Shown here piece by piece: positions 1 to 6,540 of a DNA stretch of 8,660 nucleotides. Location: positions 1 to 8,660 of the forward strand of contig CAZUBF010000143.1 of NCBI GenBank assembly GCA_964618555.1, written 5' to 3'. Below the pieces are notes generated by a model that ran no database searches, was not told the origin of the DNA, and was given only the letters and a program-made list of their open reading frames with translations. The DNA is from Calidifontimicrobium sp964618555. GTDB lineage: Bacteria > Pseudomonadota > Gammaproteobacteria > Burkholderiales > Burkholderiaceae_C. Position 1 is the first letter of the stretch; the number at the start of each line of letters is the position of its first letter. The position numbers and the translations under genes were made by a program.

Positions 1-86
1 GCTTAGGCAATCTGGGCGGATCCACCAGTTCGTCGGGACGCACGCAGTACGACCGCATCGTCGTGGAGAGCGTGAATGACTGCTAA
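1..86 (+). pseudogene. higB: HigB-family (RelE-like) toxin, C-terminal remnant with a frameshift
   Basis: Only the C-terminal end of a toxin gene is in the window. Reading from base 2 gives RIHQFVGTHA (20-46). After a shift of frame, bases 48-86 read YDRIVVESVNDC followed by TAA. Joined, these match the usual HigB ending, in which FxGTHxxYDRI is typical (family knowledge). Only four bases (44-47) lie between the His codon and the Tyr codon where six are expected, so two bases appear to be missing. HigB toxins are ribosome-associated mRNA endonucleases silenced by HigA. The stop codon overlaps the start of the downstream antitoxin frame (ATG at 76), as is usual for this toxin-first operon. Whether the two-base loss is a real mutation or a sequencing error cannot be decided here. 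The identification rests on about 25 residues plus the antitoxin next to it. Confidence 0.55.
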
Positions 87-434
87 GCCGATCCGCAACG
101 ACGACGACCTGCGACGTGCCTTCCAGCGCATGGAGAAGATCTACCAGGCCGTGGAGGACACCCCGCAGCGCATGAGCGCGACGTGCTCATCACCCTGATC
201 GAGGAGTACGAGAACAAACACGACGACTTCGCGCCGGCCGATTCGGTGGCGGCGATCAGGTTCCGCATGGAGCAGGAAGGGCTGACGCCTCGCCAACTGG
301 AGCCGTACATCGGACAGAACGGCCGCGTCTCTGAAGCGCCGCACCGGAAGCGCCCGTTGAGCCTGCGGAAGGTCAAGAGGCTGCACGACGAGTCGAAGAT
401 CCCGTACGAGAGCCTGATGGCGGGGGTTCAGTAG
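76..434 (+). pseudogene. higA: HigA-type antitoxin (COG5499-like HTH protein), frameshifted
   Basis: An ATG at 76 opens MTAKPIRNDDDLRRAFQRME and continues to about base 168 before running into a stop. The rest of the protein, VLITLIEEYENKHDDFAP and onward, lies in another frame and is open from 168 to the TAG at 432-434. Restoring one G after the CAG codon at 166-168 gives TPQAHERDVLITL and a protein of about 119 residues, the normal length for this family. The second half has the XRE-like helix-turn-helix layout of COG5499 antitoxins: AIRFRMEQEGLTPRQLEPYIG, then RVSE..RKRPLSL, then a helix ending IPYESLMAG. HigA normally binds HigB and represses its own operon. The recognition-helix region reads RVSEAPHRKRPLSL where VSEVLNRKRPLSL is typical, which fits decay. 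If translation restarts at the GTG at 183, an 83-residue fragment that still contains the HTH could be made. Confidence 0.7.
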
Positions 435-457
435 AGCGTCGACAGGCTCAGAGGCCC

Positions 458-478
458 GCATCGCGGGCGACGCGATGC
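458..478. terminator. Hairpin downstream of the higBA remnant
   Basis: The sequence GCATCGCG (458-465), a five-base loop, then CGCGATGC (471-478) forms a perfect 8-bp GC-rich stem 23 bases after the antitoxin stop. Only two T residues follow, so it is not a convincing intrinsic terminator. It may still slow or end transcription, or stabilise the 3' end of the higBA message. Confidence 0.35.
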
Positions 479-737
479 TTCACTGAACAGCAGATGTCGC
501 TTTGTCGTCGAATTCGAGAGCGCTGCGCCAAACTGACGGCAAGAAAGACTCTCTGAAAGGTGATACGCGACAAGTACTTACGGTGTTCGATGGGCCTTTG
601 TGTCGCGGGCACTCCAAGGGTCACGTCGAAGCGCCGGTGAAGCGTTCACGAGCAACTCAGGAGTCGATAGTCCTCGATAGATCTCTAAAGGTGGGATTTC
701 GCCGAACCGCCCGGAAACCGGCGCCAATGCTGGTGCT

Positions 738-745
738 TTGCACCT
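738..745. repeat. Target-site duplication, left copy
   Basis: TTGCACCT lies immediately outside the left inverted repeat. The right copy at 1831-1838 is TTGCACTT, a 7 of 8 match. An 8-bp duplication is what the IS1595 family makes. The single mismatch suggests the insertion is not brand new, or reflects a base-call error. Confidence 0.8.
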
Positions 746-760
746 GGCGCAGTTCGCGTT
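746..760. repeat. Left terminal inverted repeat of the IS
   Basis: GGCGCAGTTCGCGTT is the exact reverse complement of 1816-1830. This end is next to the 3' end of the transposase gene. Confidence 0.9.
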
Positions 761-774
761 TGCTGAGGATAGGC

Positions 775-1731
775 TCACGGTCCGATGGCCAGGGCCAGCA
801 ACGACGCGGGCTGCGCGTTCATCCGGGCGTTGCGGTCGAGTGCCCGAAACCAGCCGAGGTAGTTCGGCAGGTAGCGGGTCGAGATGCCGTTGAAACGACG
901 CACCCAACCCTTCCAGCGGCTGTGGTACGCGTTGACGTTCTGGATGTGCCACGGCCCGCGTGTGCGGGCGGTCTTCACCGCCTGGTGCTCGATGTCGAGT
1001 TCGCGCGCGGCGGTGGCCAACAGGCTGCTGCCGTCGGTACACAGCACCGAGTCGTCGGCCACCGCCACGGGCAGCACCGCCATCACCGCCGCCTTGCCCG
1101 GCGCCGCAGGCAGCACGAAATCGCTGGTCTGGCCGGTGCGGTCGCGCAGCACCAGGATGGGCACCTGCTCGGCCGAGAGCCCGCGCTTGGCGGCCCTGCC
1201 GCCGCGCCGACGGGGCGCTCGCGCGGCCTCGGCCCTGAGCATTGCTTTCTGCCCTTTGTAGGAGCGCAGCTGGTAGGTCTCGTCGGCCTCGACCACACCC
1301 GCCATTCGGCTGGCCTTGACCTCGCAGGGCACCCTCAGCCAGCGGTGGCGCCAGCGAAATGCGGTGCTCGGATGTACGCCCAGGCGCGCGGCGGCCTTGC
1401 GCACGCTCAGCCCCTCATGGAGCACTTCGGCTTGCCCCAGCCACTTGTCCCGGTGGCGCAAGCGCGTCAGCGCCGTGCCGGTCAGCGCGTTGAAGGTGAC
1501 GCCGCAGCTGCGGCACTTGTAACGCTGCAGCCCGTTGGCCAGGCCGTTGCGCACGATGCGCGTGCCAGCGCACTTCGGGCACGTTGGCCGCTCGACCGGG
1601 CGCCGCTCGATGATGGCGGTCGCCTCGTCCAGCGACCGCGCCCCTTCGAGCCGCTCCAGCACCAGCTGGCGCTGAGCGGCCGTCAGCCGCGGCAACGCAA
1701 CCAGCAACCGATTCAATTCACCCGTCCTCAC
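775..1731 (-). CDS. IS1595-family transposase, intact, 318 aa
   Basis: The enzyme cuts and moves the surrounding element by recognising its terminal repeats. It has the family layout. A zinc ribbon comes first (CPKC at 51-54 and CRSC at 73-76), followed by a helix-turn-helix stretch (about 103-130, LSVRKAAARLGVHPSTAFRW) that probably binds the ends. The RNase H-like catalytic domain then starts at VVEADETY with D150 and contains TDGSS with D233. The third metal-binding position appears to be H270 in NAYHSRWKGW, followed by K274 (a D-D-H-K pattern, as I recall for the ISSod11 subgroup), rather than the usual Glu or Asn. The start is a GTG at 1731-1729, supported by GGGAGG six bases upstream (1738-1743). 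There is no frameshift and the length is normal, so it is probably functional. The assignment to the family is firm; the subgroup is my inference. Confidence 0.93.
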   Translation of the reverse strand: MRTGELNRLLVALPRLTAAQRQLVLERLEGARSLDEATAIIERRPVERPTCPKCAGTRIVRNGLANGLQRYKCRSCGVTFNALTGTALTRLRHRDKWLGQAEVLHEGLSVRKAAARLGVHPSTAFRWRHRWLRVPCEVKASRMAGVVEADETYQLRSYKGQKAMLRAEAARAPRRRGGRAAKRGLSAEQVPILVLRDRTGQTSDFVLPAAPGKAAVMAVLPVAVADDSVLCTDGSSLLATAARELDIEHQAVKTARTRGPWHIQNVNAYHSRWKGWVRRFNGISTRYLPNYLGWFRALDRNARMNAQPASLLALAIGP

Positions 1732-1815
1732 CCCCTGCCTCCCTCAACCCTGTCAGTCTGGATAGGGAGCCAGTTTTCTATGCGGCGGGCTCGCCTGATG
1801 AGCCCGTCACCATTC

Positions 1816-1830
1816 AACGCGAACTGCGCC
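1816..1830. repeat. Right terminal inverted repeat of the IS
   Basis: AACGCGAACTGCGCC is the exact reverse complement of 746-760. This end lies upstream of the transposase start, with 84 bases between it and the start codon. Confidence 0.9.
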
Positions 1831-1838
1831 TTGCACTT
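1831..1838. repeat. Target-site duplication, right copy
   Basis: TTGCACTT directly abuts the right inverted repeat and matches the left copy at seven of eight bases. Confidence 0.8.
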
Positions 1839-1942
1839 TGACGGCAAAAATGACGGTACAAGACTTGGGGGTAGCGTCGAGACTATTACGAATCAACAGC
1901 TTACCAGCCTCCTTGATGATCGAGTGGGAGTAGGGGACGAGG

Positions 1943-1960
1943 TCGATCGGGGCCGATCGA
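1943..1960. repeat. 18-bp palindrome downstream of kdpE
   Basis: TCGATCGG, two G bases, then CCGATCGA is an inverted repeat with an 8-bp arm. It lies 177 bp past the kdpE stop. No T-run follows on either strand, so it is not a standard terminator. It could be a protein-binding palindrome or a transcript hairpin. Confidence 0.3.
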
Positions 1961-2136
1961 AGACCGCCGGCGACTGGACCGAAGGCGTTGGCTCGATGGG
2001 CAAATGTCCGTCTCGAATGCGAAACTCGAGATCCACGCGGGCTTCCGGGCGATCGACGGATTGGGCGTGCTCGTGACGAGTCCCGCGCACCCAGACGTGA
2101 TGGTGCACGGGTGCATTCGCTTGCAAGTACGGCATC

Positions 2137-2842
2137 TCAGGGCCGGAACCGATACCCGATCCCGGCCTCCGTGAGCAGGTGGCGCGGCCTCGACGCGTCG
2201 TCCTCGACCTTCTTGCGCAGGTTGGCCATGTGCACGCGCACGTAGTGCGTATCCTCCGCATGTCCGGGCCCCCACACCGCTTTCAGCAGCTGCTGGTGGG
2301 TGACCACCCGGTCGGGCTGCGCGGCCAGGTGCGTGAGTAGCCGGTACTCGATCGGCGTGAGGTGCAGCCGTTCGCCGTCGCGTTCCACCACACGCCGTGC
2401 CAGGTCCACCGTCGTGCGGCCGAAGCGCAGTACGGACTGAGCCGACGATGGGGCCAGCGCCTGCCGCCGCAACTGTGCCCGTACACGCGCCAGCAGTTCC
2501 GCCGCACCGAAGGGCTTGACGAGGTAGTCGTCGGCCCCGGCGTCGAGCGCGGCCACCTTGTCGGCTTCGCCGCTGCGCGCGGACAGCACGATCACCGGCG
2601 CCGCCGACCATCCTCGCAGGTCGCGGATCAGCTCGACGCCGTCGCCGTCGGGCAGGCCGAGGTCGACCACTGCCAGTTCCGGCCGCCGGCTGCCCGCCTC
2701 GATCAGCCCACGTTGCAGTGTCGCCGCCTCGAACACCTCATGGCCTTCCGACTCCAGCGTCATGCGGNNNNNNNNNNATGCGGACGAAGCGGCGGATCTC
2801 CGGCTCGTCTTCGACCACCAGGATGCGGGCGCGAACTTCCAT
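2137..2842 (-). CDS. kdpE: KdpE, OmpR-family response regulator of the kdp operon (spans an assembly gap)
   Basis: KdpE is phosphorylated by KdpD and activates transcription of the K+ pump genes. The receiver domain begins MEVRARILVVEDEPEIRRF, with the acidic pair E11/D12, the phospho-acceptor D55 in VVDLGLPDGDG, S82 in VIVLSAR and K104 in LVKPFG. The C-terminal winged helix (about 132-229) shows LTPIEYRLLTHLA, the DTHYVRVHMANLRKKVE recognition-helix stretch and the final GIGYRFRP. Ten N (2768-2777) interrupt the gene and put the two halves out of frame. ATGCGG occurs on both sides of the gap; merging these copies gives FVRMTLESEGHEV and an intact 229-residue protein (225 in E. coli). The start is the ATG at 2842-2840. 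Its ribosome site AGGA (2853-2850) overlaps the stop of kdpD 9 bp upstream, so the two are probably translationally coupled. Confidence 0.96.
2768..2777. other. Run of 10 N inside kdpE (scaffold gap)
   Basis: The gap is flanked by ATGCGG on both sides (2762-2767 and 2778-2783). The two contig ends therefore probably overlap by at least six bases and no sequence is truly missing. Confidence 0.85.
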
Positions 2843-2851
2843 GAGGGCATC

Positions 2852-5575
2852 CTAGACGCTATCAGTGGCGGCCGCGCTGCCGTCGTCGGCCGGCGGCATG
2901 CCACGCGGAAGCTCGATCGTGAAGCGTGCGCCTTCGATGCCCGACGGGCCCGGCCGGTTCTCGCCACGGATCGTGCCGCCATGGGCCTGCACGATGGCGC
3001 GCGAGATCGCCAGGCCCAGGCCGACTCCTGGCGTCGCGGCTTCCTTGCTGCCGCGCTCGAACTTGTCGAACAGGGCTTCTTCGCGCCCTGGCGGCAGGCC
3101 GGGGCCGTGGTCGTCGACCACGATGAGCACGGTCGACGAGGACGAGGAGGCCGTGATCTCGACGGCGCCGCCTGCCGGCGTGTACTTCGCGGCGTTTTCC
3201 AGCAGGTTGACCAGCACCCGCTCGAACAGCACGGCATCCAGGTGCAGCAACGGCAGATCGTCGGCCAGCGTCACGCGCACGGGCCGCCCCTGCAGCGCCG
3301 GCGCGCACGCGGCCAGCGCGCTGCCGACCACTTCCTCCAGGGGCTGCCACTCGCGGCGCATCGGCACCGCGCCGGCCTCCAGCCGGGCCATGTCCAGCAG
3401 TTGGCCCACCATCGCGTTCATGCGCAGTGCCGATTCGCGGATGGCGCCCGCAACGCTGGCCTGCGCCGGCGGCAACTGCGAGGAGGTCATCGCCAGGGTA
3501 TCGGCCAGACCGACCAGCGCCGTCAACGGCGTGCGCAGGTCGTGCGAGATCGCCGAAAGCAGCGAATTTCGCAGCCGCTCCGACTCGATCTGCACGGTGC
3601 TGCTCCGCGCCACGTCGATGTAGTGGATGCGTTCGAGCGAGATCGCCAGCAGCGACGCGCAGGTGTCGAGCAGGCGCCGCTGATCGGGTCCGAGCGTGGC
3701 GCGCTCGGCCGGCTGCACGGCCAGCACGCCGCGCAGTCGCATCGGCGCCTTCAGCGGCAGCATCAGGCAGGCGCTGGCCGCCAGAGTGTCGGTGCCGAAG
3801 CCGGCCGCCTCGCCGCGGTCGAAGGCCCATTGCGCCACTGCGTCGTCGACAGCCGCATTGCCGCCGTGAAGTGGGGCCAGCCGGCCGTGCTCGTCGGCAG
3901 CCAGCAATGTGGAGCGGGCATGGAACTCCGCGGCCAGGAAGCGTGCGCCGATCTCGGCCACCTGTTCGGGCATCAGCGCCGCCGACAGGTCGCGTGACAT
4001 CTCGTAGAGGCCGCGCATGCGGTGCTCGCGCTGCGTCGCGGCCTCGGCCTGCACCTTCAAGCCGGCCGTGAGCTGGCCGATGGCCAGCGCCACGACCAGC
4101 ATCACCGCAAACGTCACGACGTACTGAACGTCGCTGACCGCGAACGAGAAGCGCGGCGACACGAAGAAAAAATCGAACAGGCCCACACCCAGGAACGCCG
4201 CCACCACCGCCGGCCCGCGGCCGTAGAACCACCCCACGCCCACCACGGCGAGCAGGAAGATCATCACGATGTTCGTCAGCTCCAGCAGCCCGAGCAGCGG
4301 CGTGGCGAACAGGGCCGTGACCCCGCAGGCGGCGACGGCGGCTGCGTACCCACGCCACGGGAACTCGCCCGCGACGGCGCCTGCCGTACTCGCCGCGGAG
4401 GCAGGCGCCGGCCGATCCCGGGCAGCGGGCAGCGCGACCTGCACGACGTCGAGGTCGTCGGCCTGCTCGGCGATCCGATCGGCCGCCGAGCGTTGCCATG
4501 GCCAGCGGCGGTTCGTGCGGCCGATCACCAGTCGCGCAAGATTGTGTTCGCGGGCATAGCGCACCAGCGCGTGGGCGGCTTCGGGCGCCGACGGCGTGGC
4601 GACGGTGGCGCCGAGCTGCTGCGCCAGCTTCAGCACGCGCAAGGTCTGCTCGCGACGCCCCGGCGGCAGCCGGTGCAGGGCCGGTGTCTCGACGTGCACG
4701 GCGTGCCACGGCACATCGAGCTGCGCGGCGAGCCGTGCGCAGGCCCGAACGACCTTCTCGGCGCTCTCGCCGGGGCCGACGCCGGCGAGCAGCGCCTCGC
4801 GGTTGGGCCACACCTTCTGCACCGAGCTGCGTCGGCGCCAGGCCTGCATCTCGTCGTCGACGCGGTCGGCGGTACGGCGCAGCGCCAGTTCGCGCAACGC
4901 CAGCAGATTGCCCTTGCGGAAGAAATTGGCCGCAGCGCGCTCCACCTGCTGCGGCAGGTAGACCTTGCCGGCTTTCAGCCGCTCGAGCAGCTCGTCCGGC
5001 GGCAGGTCGACCACCACCACCTCGTCGGCCTCGTCGAACAAGCGGTCGGGCACCGTCTCCCAGACGCGGATGCCGGTGATGCCGCTGACGATGTCGTTCA
5101 GGCTCTCCAGGTGCTGCACGTTCATCGTCGACCAGACGTCGATGCCCGCGTCGAGCATCTCCTCGACGTCCTGCCAGCGCTTGGGGTGGCGCGAGCCCGG
5201 CGCGTTGCTGTGCGCCAGTTCGTCCAGCAGCACCAGCGGCTCGGCCTGCTCGGCGCCGAAGGCCAGCGCGGCGTCCAGGTCGAATTCCTGCAGCACCCGG
5301 TCGCGATGGGCCACGGTCTTCAGCGCCAGCCTGGGCAGGTCGCGCGCCATCGCCTCGGTCTCGGCGCGCCCGTGCGTCTCGACCAGTCCGACCACCAGCG
5401 AAGCCCCTGCGGCGTGGGCCGCGCGCGCCGCGGCCAGCATCGCCCAGGTCTTGCCCACCCCGGCCGACGCGCCGAAGAAGATCTTCAGCTTGCCGCGGCG
5501 CGCCTGCGCCTCGTCCTGCTGTACCTGCTGCAGCAGCCGGTCGGGGTCGGGGCGCGGGCCGGGCTCCACCGTCAC
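2852..5575 (-). CDS. kdpD: KdpD, turgor/K+ sensor histidine kinase, 907 aa
   Basis: KdpD is the membrane sensor that responds to K+ limitation and controls KdpE phosphorylation. From the N-terminus it has the KdpD/Usp-like ATP-binding region, with a Walker A loop GASAGVGKT (35-43) and LVLLDELAHSNAPGSRHPKR (114-133). A Usp-type domain follows (about 255-380, HAVHVET, LVIGRTNRR). Four closely spaced membrane helices lie at about 409-503, then a GAF-like region (525-650). The kinase core has phospho-acceptor H678 in SAISHDLRTPLTAL, N-box LLENAAKY (791-798), G1 DDHGPGLPPG and G2 GVGLGLAIS. Length is close to the 894 residues of the E. coli protein, and no domain is missing. The start is the GTG at 5575, which overlaps the corA stop (GTGA). 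It gives VTVEPGPRPDPDRLL, matching E. coli MNNEPLRPDPDRLL. A serine run (SSSSS, 810-814) lies just before G1. Open sequence further upstream in this frame is only corA read out of frame. Confidence 0.97.
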   Translation of the reverse strand: MTVEPGPRPDPDRLLQQVQQDEAQARRGKLKIFFGASAGVGKTWAMLAAARAAHAAGASLVVGLVETHGRAETEAMARDLPRLALKTVAHRDRVLQEFDLDAALAFGAEQAEPLVLLDELAHSNAPGSRHPKRWQDVEEMLDAGIDVWSTMNVQHLESLNDIVSGITGIRVWETVPDRLFDEADEVVVVDLPPDELLERLKAGKVYLPQQVERAAANFFRKGNLLALRELALRRTADRVDDEMQAWRRRSSVQKVWPNREALLAGVGPGESAEKVVRACARLAAQLDVPWHAVHVETPALHRLPPGRREQTLRVLKLAQQLGATVATPSAPEAAHALVRYAREHNLARLVIGRTNRRWPWQRSAADRIAEQADDLDVVQVALPAARDRPAPASAASTAGAVAGEFPWRGYAAAVAACGVTALFATPLLGLLELTNIVMIFLLAVVGVGWFYGRGPAVVAAFLGVGLFDFFFVSPRFSFAVSDVQYVVTFAVMLVVALAIGQLTAGLKVQAEAATQREHRMRGLYEMSRDLSAALMPEQVAEIGARFLAAEFHARSTLLAADEHGRLAPLHGGNAAVDDAVAQWAFDRGEAAGFGTDTLAASACLMLPLKAPMRLRGVLAVQPAERATLGPDQRRLLDTCASLLAISLERIHYIDVARSSTVQIESERLRNSLLSAISHDLRTPLTALVGLADTLAMTSSQLPPAQASVAGAIRESALRMNAMVGQLLDMARLEAGAVPMRREWQPLEEVVGSALAACAPALQGRPVRVTLADDLPLLHLDAVLFERVLVNLLENAAKYTPAGGAVEITASSSSSTVLIVVDDHGPGLPPGREEALFDKFERGSKEAATPGVGLGLAISRAIVQAHGGTIRGENRPGPSGIEGARFTIELPRGMPPADDGSAAATDSV

Positions 5576-6537
5576 AACCAGCCCGCGCGCCTGAAGCGCC
5601 AGAACAGCAGGCCCGCCATGCCAGCGATGGCGCCCAGCGCCATCGGGTAGCCCCAGGCCCACTTCAGTTCGGGCATGTGCTCGAAGTTCATGCCCCAGAT
5701 GCCGGCCAGCGCCGTCGACACCGCGAAGATCGCCGCCCAGGCGGCCAGCCGCTTGGTGGTTTCCGACTCCTCGATCGTCACCATCGACAGGTTGACCTGG
5801 ATCGCCGTGCCGATGGTGTCGCGGATGCCGTCGATCGCGGTGCTGATGCGCGCGAGGTGGTCGTGCACGTCGCGGAAGTACTCCTGGCTGCGCGCGCAGA
5901 CGGCCGGCACCCTGCCGCCGTGCAGCTTGCCCGCCACCTCGAGCAGCGGCGAGACCGCATGGCGCAGCACCGTGGCGCGCTGCTTCAGCGCGTACAGGCG
6001 CTGCACGTTCCAGCGCGCGGCGCCGCGCTCGAAGATCTGGCTCTCGATCTGCTCCAGGTCCGTCTCCAGCAGGTCGAGCACCGGGAAGTAGCGGTCGACC
6101 ACCGCGTCCATCAGCGCATAGAGCACGAAGCCCGAACCCTGCTTCAGGTGCTCGGGCTCGCGCTCGCAACGCTCGCGCACGCCGAGGAATCCCTGCGCGC
6201 TGTGGTTGCGCACCGACAGCACGAAGTTCTCGCCGACGAAGATCGCGACCTCCCCGGTCTGCAGCTCGCCCTGGTGCAGCTCGGGCAGCTTCATCACGAC
6301 GAACAGGGTGGGGCCGTACTCCTCGATCTTCGGCCGCTGGTGGCCATGGCGCGCGTCCTCGACGGCCAGGTCGTGCAGGTCGAATTCGCGCTGCATCTGG
6401 CGCAGCTCGTCGTCGCCGGCATCGCGCAGCGCCACCCAGACGAAGCAACCGGGCTTGCGCACCCACTGGTCGATGTCGTCGACGGGAATGTCCGCCAGCT
6501 TGCGCCCATCCTGGTAGGCGACGCAGTTGATCAGCAT
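5572..6537 (-). CDS. corA: CorA-type Mg2+ (Co2+/Ni2+) channel, 321 aa, inside the kdp operon
   Basis: CorA forms homopentameric inner-membrane channels for Mg2+ uptake. The long cytoplasmic N-terminal domain (1-255) includes VWVALRDAGDDEL, LAVEDARHGHQRPKIEEYG and the long stalk helix. It is followed by TM1 (about 264-283) ending in the signature GMN (282-284). The loop FEHMPELKWAWGYP comes next, nearly the same as the E. coli CorA loop, then TM2 (296-314) and the short basic tail RFRRAGWL. This places it with true CorA rather than ZntB. The ATG at 6537 is supported by AAGGAGG (6545-6551) seven bases upstream, the best ribosome site in the window. Its stop overlaps the kdpD GTG start. It lies between kdpC and kdpD, so it is probably co-transcribed with the K+ pump and under KdpDE control, which is inference. 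It is intact. Confidence 0.95.
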   Translation of the reverse strand: MLINCVAYQDGRKLADIPVDDIDQWVRKPGCFVWVALRDAGDDELRQMQREFDLHDLAVEDARHGHQRPKIEEYGPTLFVVMKLPELHQGELQTGEVAIFVGENFVLSVRNHSAQGFLGVRERCEREPEHLKQGSGFVLYALMDAVVDRYFPVLDLLETDLEQIESQIFERGAARWNVQRLYALKQRATVLRHAVSPLLEVAGKLHGGRVPAVCARSQEYFRDVHDHLARISTAIDGIRDTIGTAIQVNLSMVTIEESETTKRLAAWAAIFAVSTALAGIWGMNFEHMPELKWAWGYPMALGAIAGMAGLLFWRFRRAGWL

Positions 6538-6540
6538 GGC

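Larger units (their letters stand above)
435..745. other. Intergenic stretch with no intact gene
   Basis: This 311-bp stretch lies between the antitoxin stop and the left end of the insertion sequence. I see no plausible complete gene, tRNA or CRISPR in it. It holds the hairpin at 458-478, a 16-base segment at 534-549 that resembles the right flank of the insertion sequence, and, on the minus strand (657-737), the end of the frame interrupted by the element. Its base composition is visibly less GC-rich than the kdp genes. Confidence 0.6.
746..1830 (-). mobile_element. IS1595-family insertion sequence, 1,085 bp, complete
   Basis: The element is bounded by a perfect 15-bp inverted repeat, GGCGCAGTTCGCGTT at 746-760 and its complement at 1816-1830. 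Allowing mismatches, the repeat extends to 32 bp (746-777 against 1799-1830, 25 of 32 identical, ending in a shared GGCTCA). An 8-bp near-perfect direct repeat flanks it. The single transposase gene fills most of the element, and its TGA stop (775-777) lies within the extended left repeat. A second short inverted repeat (GGGCTC 1787-1792, GAGCCC 1800-1805) sits next to the right end, upstream of the transposase, and could limit read-through from outside. All parts needed for movement appear present. Confidence 0.9.
657..2136 (-). pseudogene. Reading frame of unknown function after kdpE, split by the IS1595-family element
   Basis: On the minus strand the frame that begins right after the kdpE stop stays open for 102 codons (2136-1831) up to the insertion sequence. 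If the element and one target duplication are removed, the frame continues without a break for 26 more codons (737-660) and ends at TGA 659-657. Pieces with a protein-like look include FGPVAGGLRSAPIDLVPYSH and SIIKEAGKLLIRNSLDATPK before the insertion, and STSIGAGFRAVRRNPTF after it. No ATG, GTG or early TTG start lies at the head of the frame. It may be a degenerate gene, a translated-looking repeat, or a chance open frame in GC-rich DNA; the plus strand of the same stretch is also partly open. I do not recognise a family and assign no function. The 1831-2136 region has no other gene that I can support. Confidence 0.25.

Noticed and set aside
1839..1860. TGACGGCAAAAATGACGG as a possible end of an IS21-like element.
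   Set aside because: No IstA or IstB coding sequence is present and the matching opposite end cannot be found, so this remains only a resemblance.
502..2076. A 524-codon plus-strand frame across the insertion sequence.
   Set aside because: It is antisense to the clear transposase and crosses both IS ends. Its product is low-complexity, rich in Arg, Gln and His, as expected of a GC-rich shadow frame.
2004..2174. A plus-strand 56-codon frame starting MSVSNAKLEIHAGF and overlapping the end of kdpE.
   Set aside because: No ribosome site is visible, it overlaps kdpE in a convergent direction, and the end is basic and low in complexity. Other frames over the same DNA are equally open.
2137..3237. 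A 366-residue frame joining kdpD sequence to kdpE across the N gap.
   Set aside because: The first part is kdpD in the wrong frame. The join exists only because of the 10-N spacer. KdpE has its own start at 2842.
2558..5650. Long plus-strand frames opposite kdpE, kdpD and corA (for example 2558-3997 and 4022-5650).
   Set aside because: They are antisense to well-identified genes, have no recognisable motif and show a shadow-type composition.
2852..6466. A single 1,204-residue open frame that would extend KdpD by 297 residues at its N-terminus.
   Set aside because: The extra part is the corA coding region read in another frame, arginine- and alanine-rich with no domain. KdpD starts at the GTG at 5575, matching the family N-terminus.
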